DNA from: Deltaproteobacteria bacterium
GTDB lineage: Bacteria > Desulfobacterota > Desulfarculia > Adiutricales > Adiutricaceae
Assembly (NCBI GenBank): GCA_031279155.1
Contig: JAITJB010000120.1
Coordinates: forward strand, 1-34,367
Direction: 5' to 3'
Length of the DNA stretch: 34,367 bases
Positions 9,164-18,337 of the stretch are shown piece by piece. Within the stretch, counting starts at the first letter, position 1. Every line of letters begins with the position of its first letter. Position numbers and translations under genes: made by a program. The notes under the pieces are model-generated. The model saw nothing but the letters and a program-made list of their open reading frames with translations, did no database searches and had not been told where the DNA came from.

Positions 9164-11071
9164 TTGACATCATTTTCCCGTAATCTTCTTATATACGCTA
9201 TTATCCTTGTGATTGTGGTGGGCCTGTACAACATGTATAAGCCCAATGAAGCCCGCAACTACAAGAGTTATTCCGACATCTGGCAAGCCATCCAAAACAA
9301 AGAAGTCAAAGAAGTTCTACTAAATGAGCATGAGATCATTGTAAATACCACTAGCGGTCGGTGGAAGGCTATTGCCCCGCCATATGATCAGGAACTCTTG
9401 CCCCTCCTGCGTTCCATGGGCGTCAAAGTTGAGATAGCCCCGCCGCCATCGTCTTTTTGGTATGCCTTCTTAGGTAACCTGGTCCAGGTAGTGGTCTTAG
9501 TAGCCGTTTGGCTTTTGATAATGCGTCAGATGCAGGGAGGCGGCAAAGCCATTAGTTTTGCTAAAAGTCGGGCTCGCATGCTTAGCGAAGACCAGAAAAA
9601 AGTTACCTTCGAGGATGTGGCCGGTATTGAGGAAGCCAAGGGCGAGCTTGAGGAGATAATTGATTTTCTAAGGTACCCCAATAAATTTGTTAAATTGGGG
9701 GGCCGCATTCCCAAAGGCGTCCTTTTGATGGGCGCCCCTGGCACGGGGAAGACTCTTTTAGCTAGGGCCATCGCTGGCGAGGCCGGGGTACCATTTTTTT
9801 CCATCAGCGGCTCGGATTTCGTGGAAATGTTTGTCGGCGTCGGAGCTTCAAGGGTTAGGGACATGTTTGCCCAAGCTAAGAAGAACTCCCCATGTATCTT
9901 GTTTATCGATGAGATCGACGCTGTGGGCCGTCACCGCGGCGCCGGCTTAGGCGGTGGGCACGACGAGCGCGAGCAGACCTTAAACCAGCTTTTGGTCGAG
10001 TTAGACGGCTTTGAGCCCAACGAGGCCTTGATCGTCATCGCGGCCACCAACCGCCCGGACGTCTTAGATCCAGCCCTCCTAAGGCCTGGACGCTTCGACC
10101 GCCAAGTCATGGTCCCGGTCCCCGACGTGCGGGGGCGGGTGCAGATTTTAAAAGTTCACAGTAAAAAGGTGCCTCTCTCTTCGGAGGTCAGCCTTGAGGT
10201 GGTGGCCAGGGGAACGCCTGGTTTTTCCGGAGCCGATCTGGAAAATTTAATCAACGAAGCCGCCTTGATGGCGGCCAGAAGCAACAAAGATCATGTCGGC
10301 AATGACGATCTTCAAGCCGCTCGCGATAAGATCATGATGGGAGCCGAGCGCAAGAGCATGATCATGAGCGAGAAGGAGAAAAATACCACCGCTTGGCATG
10401 AGGCCGGTCACACCCTAGTATCATTACTTTGCCAGGGATCAGATCCCATCCACAAGGTCTCCATCATCCCTCGCGGCAATGCCTTAGGCGTCACCCAACA
10501 CCTGCCGGTCGAAGATAAGTACACTTACAGCCGGGAGTATTTTACCGTTCGCATAGCCGTCCTCATGGCCGGACGGGCAGCCGAAGAGCTGGCCCTCAAT
10601 CAGATGACCACCGGCGCCGCTAACGACATAGAGCGGGCCACCCTCTTAGCTCGCAATATGGTCTGCCGCTACGGCATGAGCGAGACCTTAGGGCCGCTGA
10701 CCTTTGGTAAGCAGGAAAATCAAATTTTCTTGGGCCGGGAATTTGCTCAGCACCGCGATTATTCTGAGGAAACAGCTCAGCAAATCGATAGCGAGGTCAA
10801 CCGCCTGGTGACCTCTGGCCACGCTAAGGCCAAAGAACTATTGGCCGCCCACATGGATACTTTGAAAGCCTTAACCGATATGCTTCTGGAAAAAGAGACC
10901 TTGGATGCCGTCCAAGTCATTGAGATCTGCCGGGACGCTATTATCGCTGAAGGCCTAGAAGTGCCGGAACCGGGTGCGGAGTCTAGATTTTCGGCCGGGG
11001 CCAATAAGCCGGAGACTGGCGGCCCGCCTCCAAGTCCGCCTCCGACTCAACCGGACTCTCCAACCCCGTAA
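9164..11071 (+). CDS. ftsH: ATP-dependent zinc metalloprotease FtsH
   Basis: [49 protein letters not shown] region, HEAGH zinc site; the ORF can extend to TTG 9137, but GGGAG precedes TTG 9164 ([13 protein letters not shown]). Confidence 0.96.
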   Translation: MTSFSRNLLIYAIILVIVVGLYNMYKPNEARNYKSYSDIWQAIQNKEVKEVLLNEHEIIVNTTSGRWKAIAPPYDQELLPLLRSMGVKVEIAPPPSSFWYAFLGNLVQVVVLVAVWLLIMRQMQGGGKAISFAKSRARMLSEDQKKVTFEDVAGIEEAKGELEEIIDFLRYPNKFVKLGGRIPKGVLLMGAPGTGKTLLARAIAGEAGVPFFSISGSDFVEMFVGVGASRVRDMFAQAKKNSPCILFIDEIDAVGRHRGAGLGGGHDEREQTLNQLLVELDGFEPNEALIVIAATNRPDVLDPALLRPGRFDRQVMVPVPDVRGRVQILKVHSKKVPLSSEVSLEVVARGTPGFSGADLENLINEAALMAARSNKDHVGNDDLQAARDKIMMGAERKSMIMSEKEKNTTAWHEAGHTLVSLLCQGSDPIHKVSIIPRGNALGVTQHLPVEDKYTYSREYFTVRIAVLMAGRAAEELALNQMTTGAANDIERATLLARNMVCRYGMSETLGPLTFGKQENQIFLGREFAQHRDYSEETAQQIDSEVNRLVTSGHAKAKELLAAHMDTLKALTDMLLEKETLDAVQVIEICRDAIIAEGLEVPEPGAESRFSAGANKPETGGPPPSPPPTQPDSPTP

Positions 11072-11171
11072 AAAATATTATAAAATGGCTAGCCCGCTTC
11101 TTTAGCGGGCGCCATCGCGCCTTAGGTCCGAGAAAAGATAACCCTATCAACTAAATAAAAAGGTCATAACC

Positions 11172-12068
11172 ATGGTTTGCGGATCCGACAAGCTACTTTC
11201 TTGGTCTTGCTTGGGCCGAAAATACCAACTTGATTTTAGTCGCACCGTGGTCATGGGGATTATCAACATCACCCCGGATTCTTTTTCTGATGGCGGCTTG
11301 TTTTTCTCCCCTGAGAAAGCCTTAGAGCTGGCCGATCGCCATATAGCCGAGGGCGCGGATCTATTGGATTTAGGCCCTGAAACCACCCGCCCGGGCTCAT
11401 TACCAACTAATTTAGACGAGCAGTGGCGGCGCTTAAATCCAGTGCTCAGTAGCCTTAATAAAAAAGAGGGCTGCCCGCCAATTTCCATTGACGCCAACCT
11501 GAGCCTTATCGCTGAAAAAGCCCTAAATTCTGGGGCCTCCATCATCAACGACATCTACGCTGGTCGAAAAGATCCCAAAATCTTCGAGGTGGCCGCTTCC
11601 TACGGCGTCCCCATCATCCTCATGCATATGTTAGGGGAACCTAGGACGATGCAGATTGAGCCCCACTACGACGATGTGGTTAGTGAAGTCAGAGACTTTT
11701 TAAATGAACGGGCTCAAATAGCTATGGACGCCGGCATCCCCAAAGAGCGCATCATTTTGGATCCTGGTTTGGGTTTTGGCAAAAACGCTGACCACAACCT
11801 AATCCTCTTAAATCGCTTCCCTGAGTGCATACCGGAGGGTTTTCGATCTCTAATGGCCTTATCGCGCAAGGCTTTCTTGGGCCGGATCACCGGTTATACC
11901 GAGGCTAAAAAGCGGGACCAAGCTACGGCGGCAGCCAACGCCATCGCCGTCCTCAAAGGGGCTGATATGATCCGTGTCCACAATGTTGCCCCCAGCCTCG
12001 ACGCCTGCCAGGTGGCCTTGGCAACCAAAATGGAGAGCCTTAATGTCGCTCCCCATGAACCTTTCTAG
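11172..12068 (+). CDS. folP: Dihydropteroate synthase
   Basis: MGIINITPDSFSDGG, ILDPGLGFGKNADHN, RVHNV motifs; TAG stop. Confidence 0.95.
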   Translation: MVCGSDKLLSWSCLGRKYQLDFSRTVVMGIINITPDSFSDGGLFFSPEKALELADRHIAEGADLLDLGPETTRPGSLPTNLDEQWRRLNPVLSSLNKKEGCPPISIDANLSLIAEKALNSGASIINDIYAGRKDPKIFEVAASYGVPIILMHMLGEPRTMQIEPHYDDVVSEVRDFLNERAQIAMDAGIPKERIILDPGLGFGKNADHNLILLNRFPECIPEGFRSLMALSRKAFLGRITGYTEAKKRDQATAAANAIAVLKGADMIRVHNVAPSLDACQVALATKMESLNVAPHEPF

Positions 12069-12119
12069 GACAGTAAATCCAATCGCTTTAGGTAGACTAA
12101 GCCAGACCCCGGCTAAAAT

Positions 12120-12186
12120 TGCTAGGGAAAAAATGGCTAGAGGAAAAATGGCTAGAGGAAAAAGTAGCGAGGGAAAAAGTAGCTAG
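12120..12186. repeat. 15-bp degenerate tandem repeat (ATGGCTAGAGGAAAA) between folP and cdaA
   Basis: gctagggaaaaa atggctagaggaaaa atggctagaggaaaa agtagcgagggaaaa agtagctag. Confidence 0.65.
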
Positions 12187-12191
12187 TAAAG

Positions 12192-13004
12192 ATGTTTAGT
12201 TCCATCGTCGACACCGTAGCCATCATGCGCAGGGAAGATTACGCCGACATCATCTTGGTGGCGGTGATAATCTATAACGTCATCATGCTGGTTCGCGGGA
12301 CCAGGAGCGGTCAGGTGCTCTTGGGCTTGGGCCTACTCCTTGTGACCTACTTTTTGGCGGGATACTTCCAGCTTTTAACTTTAAGTTTTTTAATGGCCAA
12401 TTTGATGGCCAACATCTTTACGTTCTTGGTGATTTTATTTGCCGCCGATATCAGGCGGGGGCTAGCCAGGATGGGGCGCTTTTCCTTTTCCAAAACCAAC
12501 CCGGCAGTCTACGACGCCATTAACGAGGTGGTCAGAGCGGCGTTTTTTATGGCTGAAAACCGCGTTGGGGCTCTGATCGCCTTTGAACGCCACGTAAGCT
12601 TAGGCGAGTACATCGAAGCCGGGGCCAAGCTCTTTTCGGTCGTCTCAGATAGGCTTTTACTGGCCATTTTTAACAACCACGCCCCGCTCCACGATGGGGC
12701 CGTCATCATCCAAGACGGCCGCTTAGCTGCGGCCGGCTGCTTTTTGCCGCTTTTGCCTTCAGAGGATAACGTGGCCAAGTTCTTCGGCACCCGCCACCGG
12801 GCGGCCATCGGCTTATCTAGGGAATCTGACGCCCTGATAGTCGTTGTCTCCGAAGAAAGAGGCCTGGTTTCTTTGGTCCGCGACGGCGAGGTCGAGGTCA
12901 TGATGGGCGCGGCCAGCCTGCGCGATCGCTTGCTAAGCGAGATGGGCCTTAAGGTTAAAAAGGATAAGGTCAGCCCGATTAGACCAGTAACCAAAACCCT
13001 TTAA
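12192..13004 (+). CDS. cdaA: Diadenylate cyclase (CdaA/DacA family)
   Basis: N-terminal TM segments, DAC domain with LHDGAVIIQDGRLAAAGCFLPL and GTRHRAAIGLSRESDALIVVVSEE; followed by YbbR and glmM. Confidence 0.93.
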   Translation: MFSSIVDTVAIMRREDYADIILVAVIIYNVIMLVRGTRSGQVLLGLGLLLVTYFLAGYFQLLTLSFLMANLMANIFTFLVILFAADIRRGLARMGRFSFSKTNPAVYDAINEVVRAAFFMAENRVGALIAFERHVSLGEYIEAGAKLFSVVSDRLLLAIFNNHAPLHDGAVIIQDGRLAAAGCFLPLLPSEDNVAKFFGTRHRAAIGLSRESDALIVVVSEERGLVSLVRDGEVEVMMGAASLRDRLLSEMGLKVKKDKVSPIRPVTKTL

Positions 13005-13167
13005 CTAAAACCCAATAACCAAAACTCAAAACCCAATAACCATATCCCTTTAGCCAAAACCCTTTAAACAAGTCTTTTTTTTGATTCATTTTTTCCACCC
13101 TAAATGGCCCAGATTGCCAACACCCTGACCGAAGGTATGTTTGGGAGCTTAAAGCTTTGATGCATCC

Positions 13168-14154
13168 ATGACCAATTTTCTGAAAACCAAATTTCCCGTC
13201 ATAGTGCTGTCGCTAGTCTTGAGCTTTTTGTTCTGGTTGCGCGTCTCTGGCCAGAATATGACCACCCACGATCTAGTCTTCTCGCTAGTCTTAAACGATA
13301 TCCCCACCAACATAGCCTTAGGCGATAATACCCCTGAAACCTTTAACATTAGGGTTGAGGCCAATACCGCCCAGGCCAGGTTGTTTACCGACCGTAGGCA
13401 GGTGCTAAGGCTAGACATGTCTGACATCAGGCCAGGTAAAAATACCAAGGCTATCGATCGCGAGGCCATAACTAGTCTGTTACCCCGTGGAGTCAGGATT
13501 ACCAGGGTGACCCCGGAGGAGTTGGTCTTTGAGGCCTACGCCTACGTCGATAAAACTGTTCCGGTAAGAGTACCCGAGATAGGTTCGCTGTGGGAGGCGC
13601 TTGAAAAGAAAGGCGATTTAAAGATCGTACCCCTTGAGGCCGTTCTTTACGGTCCCTCTAATCGCTTAGAAGATATTATCGATGTTCCAACCAACCCCTT
13701 TAATTGGGATTTAGTCAGAAACATTGGCGCAACTCAAATCTTAAAGCCTCAGCTCTCTGGCTTAGACAGTTGGCTTAAAATCAGCCCCAATGAGTTTCGG
13801 GCGACGGCTGACGTCTCCGTTAAGTACAAAAACCTAGCCTTCGATGTCCCGGTAAAGCTTAAGGATCTGGCCGCTTTTGGTGAAAAGGCTAAAAACGTCA
13901 ACTTCCGGCCACAAGAGGTGGCCGTAACCGTGTCCTGGCCCATGAACCTGCCTGACCCGGCCCCAAGTTCTGATGGGGGGGTAATCATAACCGTGACAAT
14001 TGACCCGGCGACCTTGGAGCGCCGCAAGAGCCTGAGAGTCGATTTAGAGGTCGAGCATCCCAATCCCGACGTCAGGATTATCACGGCTTATCCCCAAAGA
14101 ATTTTAGCCACCTGGGAGGAAGTAGACAAAACCTCCAATCAAGGTGAGGAGTGA
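13168..14154 (+). CDS. YbbR-domain protein, CdaA regulator-like
   Basis: N-terminal TM MTNFLKTKFPVIVLSLVLSFLFWLRVSG then repeated YbbR-like beta domains; between cdaA and glmM. Confidence 0.85.
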   Translation: MTNFLKTKFPVIVLSLVLSFLFWLRVSGQNMTTHDLVFSLVLNDIPTNIALGDNTPETFNIRVEANTAQARLFTDRRQVLRLDMSDIRPGKNTKAIDREAITSLLPRGVRITRVTPEELVFEAYAYVDKTVPVRVPEIGSLWEALEKKGDLKIVPLEAVLYGPSNRLEDIIDVPTNPFNWDLVRNIGATQILKPQLSGLDSWLKISPNEFRATADVSVKYKNLAFDVPVKLKDLAAFGEKAKNVNFRPQEVAVTVSWPMNLPDPAPSSDGGVIITVTIDPATLERRKSLRVDLEVEHPNPDVRIITAYPQRILATWEEVDKTSNQGEE

Positions 14155-14157
14155 GGC

Positions 14158-15603
14158 ATGGACAGCCAAAATACTAGGGTCTTGTTTGGGACCGACGGCA
14201 TAAGAGGGGTCGTCAACCGCGCTCCCATGACGGCGGAAATGGCTCTCTCATTGGGCCGGGCGCTTACCTACCTTCTGCAGACGGATCTCTGTCTAACCAG
14301 GCGCCCTAAGATAGTCGTCGGTCAAGATACCCGCCTTTCGGGCCATATGCTCTCAGACGCCCTTTCAGCCGGCATTATGAGCCAAGGTGGGGATGTCTTT
14401 TCAGCTGACGTTTTGCCTACCCCGGGCCTAGCTAACCTCGCTTCCAGCACCCGCGCCGACGCCGGTGTGGTCATCTCGGCCTCCCACAACCCCTTTCAGG
14501 ACAATGGGCTTAAGATCTTCGACGGTCAAGGCTATAAATTGCCCGATGAGACCGAAGCTAGGCTTGAGAGGCTGATGGAAGATAGAACCCTCTTAGACCA
14601 TCAGAGGGCTAAAAGCGAGGCCGTGGGACGGTCGTGGCGTATTCACGACGCCGTGGGCCGCTACGTGGTCGCCCTTAAGGCCACCTTTCCCAAAGCCTTA
14701 AGCTTAGAGGGTTTGACCTTGGTTTTAGATTGCGCCAATGGAGCGGCTTACCAGTCGGCGCCGGCGGTGTTTGAGGAGCTTGGGGCTCAAGTTCACCTTT
14801 TGGGAGTTAACCCGGACGGCTTCAACATTAATCGCGGCCTAGGGTCCTTGCACCCGGAAGTCTGCGCCGAAAAAGTCTTAGAGGTCCACGCTGACCTAGG
14901 CGTCACCTTAGATGGCGACGCTGATAGGGCTATTTTTATCGATCACCGTGGCGAGGTCGTCGATGGCGATCAGATAATGTATTTGTGCGCCATGCACCTA
15001 AAAGACAAAAATGAGCTTAGCCGCAGTACCATAGCTACCACCGTCATGAGCAACATGGGTTTGGAACTAGCTTTGGAGAGAGAATCTATCAAAATGCTGC
15101 GCACAGCTGTCGGCGACCGCTACGTTGCCGAATGCTTAAGGCGCGAGCGGCTCAATTTTGGCGGCGAAAAGAGCGGACACCTTATCTTTCTAGATCACGC
15201 TACTACCGGGGACGGGACGCTAGCCGCCCTTCAGACCTTGGCTGTAATGAAAACCACTGGCCGCTCCTTACGGGATTTAGCCGGCTTAATCTCCTTGTTG
15301 CCCCAGGTCCTTATAAGCGTCCCGGTGGCTGAGCCGGTAGCCGCCGCCGCCCATCCAAAGGTCACGGCCTTGGTCAAAGAGGTAGCTGAGCGCCTAGGCC
15401 GACGCGGCCGAGTGCTTCTAAGGCCCTCAGGCACCGAACCCGTGGTCCGGGTCATGGTCGAGGGCGAGGACGAGGCTCAAATTAACGAATTAGCCAGAGA
15501 ATGCGCCTTAACGGTGGCCTCTGTCCCGAGCCTTCTGGCCCCTACGCCGTCTAGTCATGTGGCCTCTAGTTCGGTTGAGCAATGTGTCAGTAATGGCAGC
15601 TAG
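14158..15603 (+). CDS. glmM: Phosphoglucosamine mutase
   Basis: LFGTDGIRGVVN, VVISASHNPFQDNGLKIF, DGDADRAIFID, RPSGTEPVVRVMVEG; TAG stop. Confidence 0.96.
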   Translation: MDSQNTRVLFGTDGIRGVVNRAPMTAEMALSLGRALTYLLQTDLCLTRRPKIVVGQDTRLSGHMLSDALSAGIMSQGGDVFSADVLPTPGLANLASSTRADAGVVISASHNPFQDNGLKIFDGQGYKLPDETEARLERLMEDRTLLDHQRAKSEAVGRSWRIHDAVGRYVVALKATFPKALSLEGLTLVLDCANGAAYQSAPAVFEELGAQVHLLGVNPDGFNINRGLGSLHPEVCAEKVLEVHADLGVTLDGDADRAIFIDHRGEVVDGDQIMYLCAMHLKDKNELSRSTIATTVMSNMGLELALERESIKMLRTAVGDRYVAECLRRERLNFGGEKSGHLIFLDHATTGDGTLAALQTLAVMKTTGRSLRDLAGLISLLPQVLISVPVAEPVAAAAHPKVTALVKEVAERLGRRGRVLLRPSGTEPVVRVMVEGEDEAQINELARECALTVASVPSLLAPTPSSHVASSSVEQCVSNGS

Positions 15604-15612
15604 AGTAGAAGG

Positions 15613-15690
15613 TTATTAAAATTTATTAAAAGTTATCAAACTAAATTTATTAAAGTTTATCAACTAAATTTATCAAAGTTTATCAAATTA
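15613..15690. repeat. AT-rich degenerate tandem repeat (ATTTATYAAAGTTTATCAA-type)
   Basis: ttattaaaatttattaaaagttatcaaactaaatttattaaagtttatcaactaaatttatcaaagtttatcaaatta. Confidence 0.6.
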
Positions 15691-15723
15691 AAAAGGCGGG
15701 CTGACCAGAAGTCAGACCCGCCT
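15688..15723 (-). terminator. Rho-independent terminator for the minus-strand gene 15826..16206
   Basis: AGGCGGG(C)TGAC-cagaa-GTCA(GA)CCCGCCT hairpin 15694-15723; on the minus strand it is followed by TTTTTAATTTGA. Confidence 0.7.
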
Positions 15724-15825
15724 AAGAACCATCAAAAAAAATTATCGACTAATATACGATCAACTAGTGTGGCCAACTAATGTCAGCCAAAACAAGTCAT
15801 TTTAAGGCAAATCACGAAATACTGC

Positions 15826-16206
15826 TCACTGTTGGTACATTTTCTGGTAGGCCGCGACAATAGTATCTTTGTGGCTTTCGACCAAGGCCTTTTCCTCGGG
15901 GCTGAACTTCATGGTGGGATTGGAGTCCAGTACCATGTTGATCATTTCGGCAGTGGCGCCCGGAGCCGAGTAGGCGGCAGCCGCGTGGGCGAGCTTGGCC
16001 ACGACGATCGGGGCCCTAGTCTGGAGCTCGGGGCTGAGCCCTTCGAGGAAGGCCGCTTGACCGGCCATGCCGGCTTCACCGGATTGAACGAACAGATCAA
16101 TGTCATCAGCCGTCAAGGTGATCTCTGGCAATTGGGCTAAGGCTAGGGACGAGAACAGCACCGTGGCGACGAAAATCGTGAAAAGACTAGTAAGTTTCCT
16201 GAACAT
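15826..16206 (-). CDS. Small secreted protein of unknown function
   Basis: Signal peptide MFRKLTSLFTIFVATVLFSSLALAQ; LTADDIDLFV and SPEEKALVESH motifs shared with 7235..7666. Confidence 0.75.
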   Translation of the reverse strand: MFRKLTSLFTIFVATVLFSSLALAQLPEITLTADDIDLFVQSGEAGMAGQAAFLEGLSPELQTRAPIVVAKLAHAAAAYSAPGATAEMINMVLDSNPTMKFSPEEKALVESHKDTIVAAYQKMYQQ

Positions 16207-16574
16207 AATAAACAGAACCTCTTTAGCTCAAAAATGAGCGATAATTTGCTTGGTAAAAAAAAATACACCAAAAAATATGGTGATAACCAAGCAGGAAATT
16301 AAATTATACCAGTCAAAATCTAGCCAAAATTTTTGACTAGATAAAAATTACAATAGATATTGATAACTATTGGGTAAGACGTGTGCTGTTTTCTCGTTTT
16401 GGCCTTTCTGTTATCTGTGTTGTGTCGCTTTAGCGACTCAAGCACATAAAAGACAATTTACCAAGAAAGTGTCCGGTTGTCAAGATTTTTTTTATAACAT
16501 TATTTTGCTAGTTCAAAATCAGTAAACTGAGGTAACATAGGGCTGGAATAATAAAAATCACCTGGAATAATAAA

Positions 16575-16728
16575 AACCGCCTTTTGGTGGTTTAGGGAAT
16601 CCCGTTAAAATCGGGAGCGGACCCATCACTGTGAGTTGAGCCCTCTAAAAAGGAGGGCTTTTTAGGACCCGGCTAGGAAAACCGAAAAGGATTAGGGGTC
16701 TTAAATCGACGAGCCAGAAACCAACCAG
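16575..16728 (+). promoter_or_regulatory. Cobalamin (AdoCbl) riboswitch
   Basis: AGGGAATCCCGTTAAAATCGGGAGCGGACCCATCACTGTGAG core and B12 box GACGAGCCAGAAACC at about 16708-16722, upstream of cbiZ. Confidence 0.9.
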
Positions 16729-16800
16729 GAGAAGATAGACGACTTTGGCGGGGATCGGTCAAAGTTGCCGGGCTGACTTTGAGCCCGAGGGTGTATGGGG

Positions 16801-16831
16801 CCCGGACATTATGGCGTCCGGGTTTTTTTTT
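16801..16831 (+). terminator. Rho-independent terminator between riboswitch and cbiZ (expression platform)
   Basis: CCCGGAC-attatggc-GTCCGGG followed by TTTTTTTTT. Confidence 0.85.
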
Positions 16832-16861
16832 GCCTGCTTTTTAAACCTAGGTGGAGGCGTG

Positions 16862-18139
16862 ATGTTGATCGGAAATTATTATGAAGGCTTAGAGTTCTAT
16901 CGGGAAGACAAGATAATTTACGGAAAGTTCTTGGTTCCCCACCAAGTTGTGACCACCTGCCGGTCCGGAGGCGGGCAAAGAGATGATTTACTTTTTTTGG
17001 GCAATCACCAGGGCTGCGAGCCAGCCGGTCACTCCCATTCATTGGTGGCGGCCATCGAGCCCGATGTTTACCATAAAAACATCTGTTTGGCCCACGGGCT
17101 GGACCCACAAAGATGCGCTCTTTTGGGCACAGCCGCCAACATGCGCTTAGCCGCCGTTAAAGACCTAACTTTTAGGGATCTGACGGTCGTGGCCGCCGTG
17201 ACCGGCGGCGTTGAAGGTAACGCTGGCCGGGCCGGCGACCCGGCTTACGGTTGGGAGGGCCAAGATGGCTATGAGGCCTTAAAGAGGCCCCATGAAGAAA
17301 ATAGCCAGGCCCAAGAAAGACAAGCCAGCCAAGAAAGTCAAGAAAGAAAAGATAGCCAAGAAAGAAAAGATAGCCAAGAAAGCCAAGCCTCCGGGCTAAA
17401 TCCCAACCACGGGACCATCAATATCCTCCTTTTTATCAATCGGCCCCTAACGCCCGGCGCCTTGGCTAGGACGCTTATTACCATAACCGAGGCCAAAAGC
17501 GCGGCTCTGGCGGAATTAGCTGTAAATTCCAGGTATTCTAACGGTTTAGCCACTGGGACCGGGACAGACCAAATAGGCGTGGCTTGTAAGATATCTAAAG
17601 ATCAAAGGCCCATAACCAGTTCCGGTAAGCACTCCAAATTGGGTGAGCTCATCGCCCTATGCGTCATCGGGGCCCTTAAGGAGGTCTTAATCAGGCAAAA
17701 TGGCATGACCACGGCTCGCCAGTGCTCGGTTAGAATCCACCTTGAGCGCTTCCATGAGATATCGCCGGGCCGACATGGTTTAGCCAAAGAGACGCTGGTA
17801 AACATGGTGGCCGCCCACTTAGATGACCAGACGGCTTCGCTACTTAGGGAAAATTATCGGGGCTTGTTCCACGATCCCATGAACGTAGCCCAGGTGGCGG
17901 CCATGACGGCGATTAGGGACAAATTTAACTATGGGATACTACCGCCTTCGGTTTATGCCGAAGTCATGGTCCACCAAGCTGCCCTTCTGGCCGTTGAGGC
18001 TGGCGGGCGGACCGGAGAATTTACCAAATATTTAGAGAGGTTGACTGAAAGCCCCCCAGAAAACTCGGATCAAGGCTTTATAGAGTTGGCGGCCTTGGCC
18101 ATGGCCATGGGTTTTAACGATAAATGGCAGGAATTGTAA
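16862..18139 (+). CDS. cbiZ: Adenosylcobinamide amidohydrolase, CbiZ family
   Basis: VVAAVTGGVEGNAGRAGDPA, GTINILLFINRPLTPGALARTLITITEAKSAALAEL, SNGLATGTGTDQIGVA, GKHSKLGELIA; downstream of a B12 riboswitch; GGAGG before GTG/ATG; low-complexity SQERKD insert. Confidence 0.88.
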   Translation: MLIGNYYEGLEFYREDKIIYGKFLVPHQVVTTCRSGGGQRDDLLFLGNHQGCEPAGHSHSLVAAIEPDVYHKNICLAHGLDPQRCALLGTAANMRLAAVKDLTFRDLTVVAAVTGGVEGNAGRAGDPAYGWEGQDGYEALKRPHEENSQAQERQASQESQERKDSQERKDSQESQASGLNPNHGTINILLFINRPLTPGALARTLITITEAKSAALAELAVNSRYSNGLATGTGTDQIGVACKISKDQRPITSSGKHSKLGELIALCVIGALKEVLIRQNGMTTARQCSVRIHLERFHEISPGRHGLAKETLVNMVAAHLDDQTASLLRENYRGLFHDPMNVAQVAAMTAIRDKFNYGILPPSVYAEVMVHQAALLAVEAGGRTGEFTKYLERLTESPPENSDQGFIELAALAMAMGFNDKWQEL

Positions 18140-18337
18140 AATCGAGCAATTTTCGATCAGAATAAAGATTTAATTCTCTCCTCATTGTGCTATAATAAAT
18201 TTGACTGTAGTGGTGTAGGCTGACTAAATTTTTTCCTTTGACTTTTCGGAATGCCCCAAATTCTGGGAATTGGTGGCTTAGCCCTTGATGGTTTTAGCTT
18301 GTTTAGGCAAGAAAACTAGCATTAGTGAGGTCGCATT

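Noticed and set aside
11088-11112. AGCCCGC/GCGGGC hairpin after ftsH as a terminator
   Set aside because: Hairpin is real but no T-tract follows; may just be a stem-loop within the ftsH-folP transcript.
16543-16576. CTGGAATAATAAAAA direct repeat upstream of the first riboswitch as a regulator site
   Set aside because: Only two copies, AT-rich and likely promoter/simple duplication; no supporting regulator.
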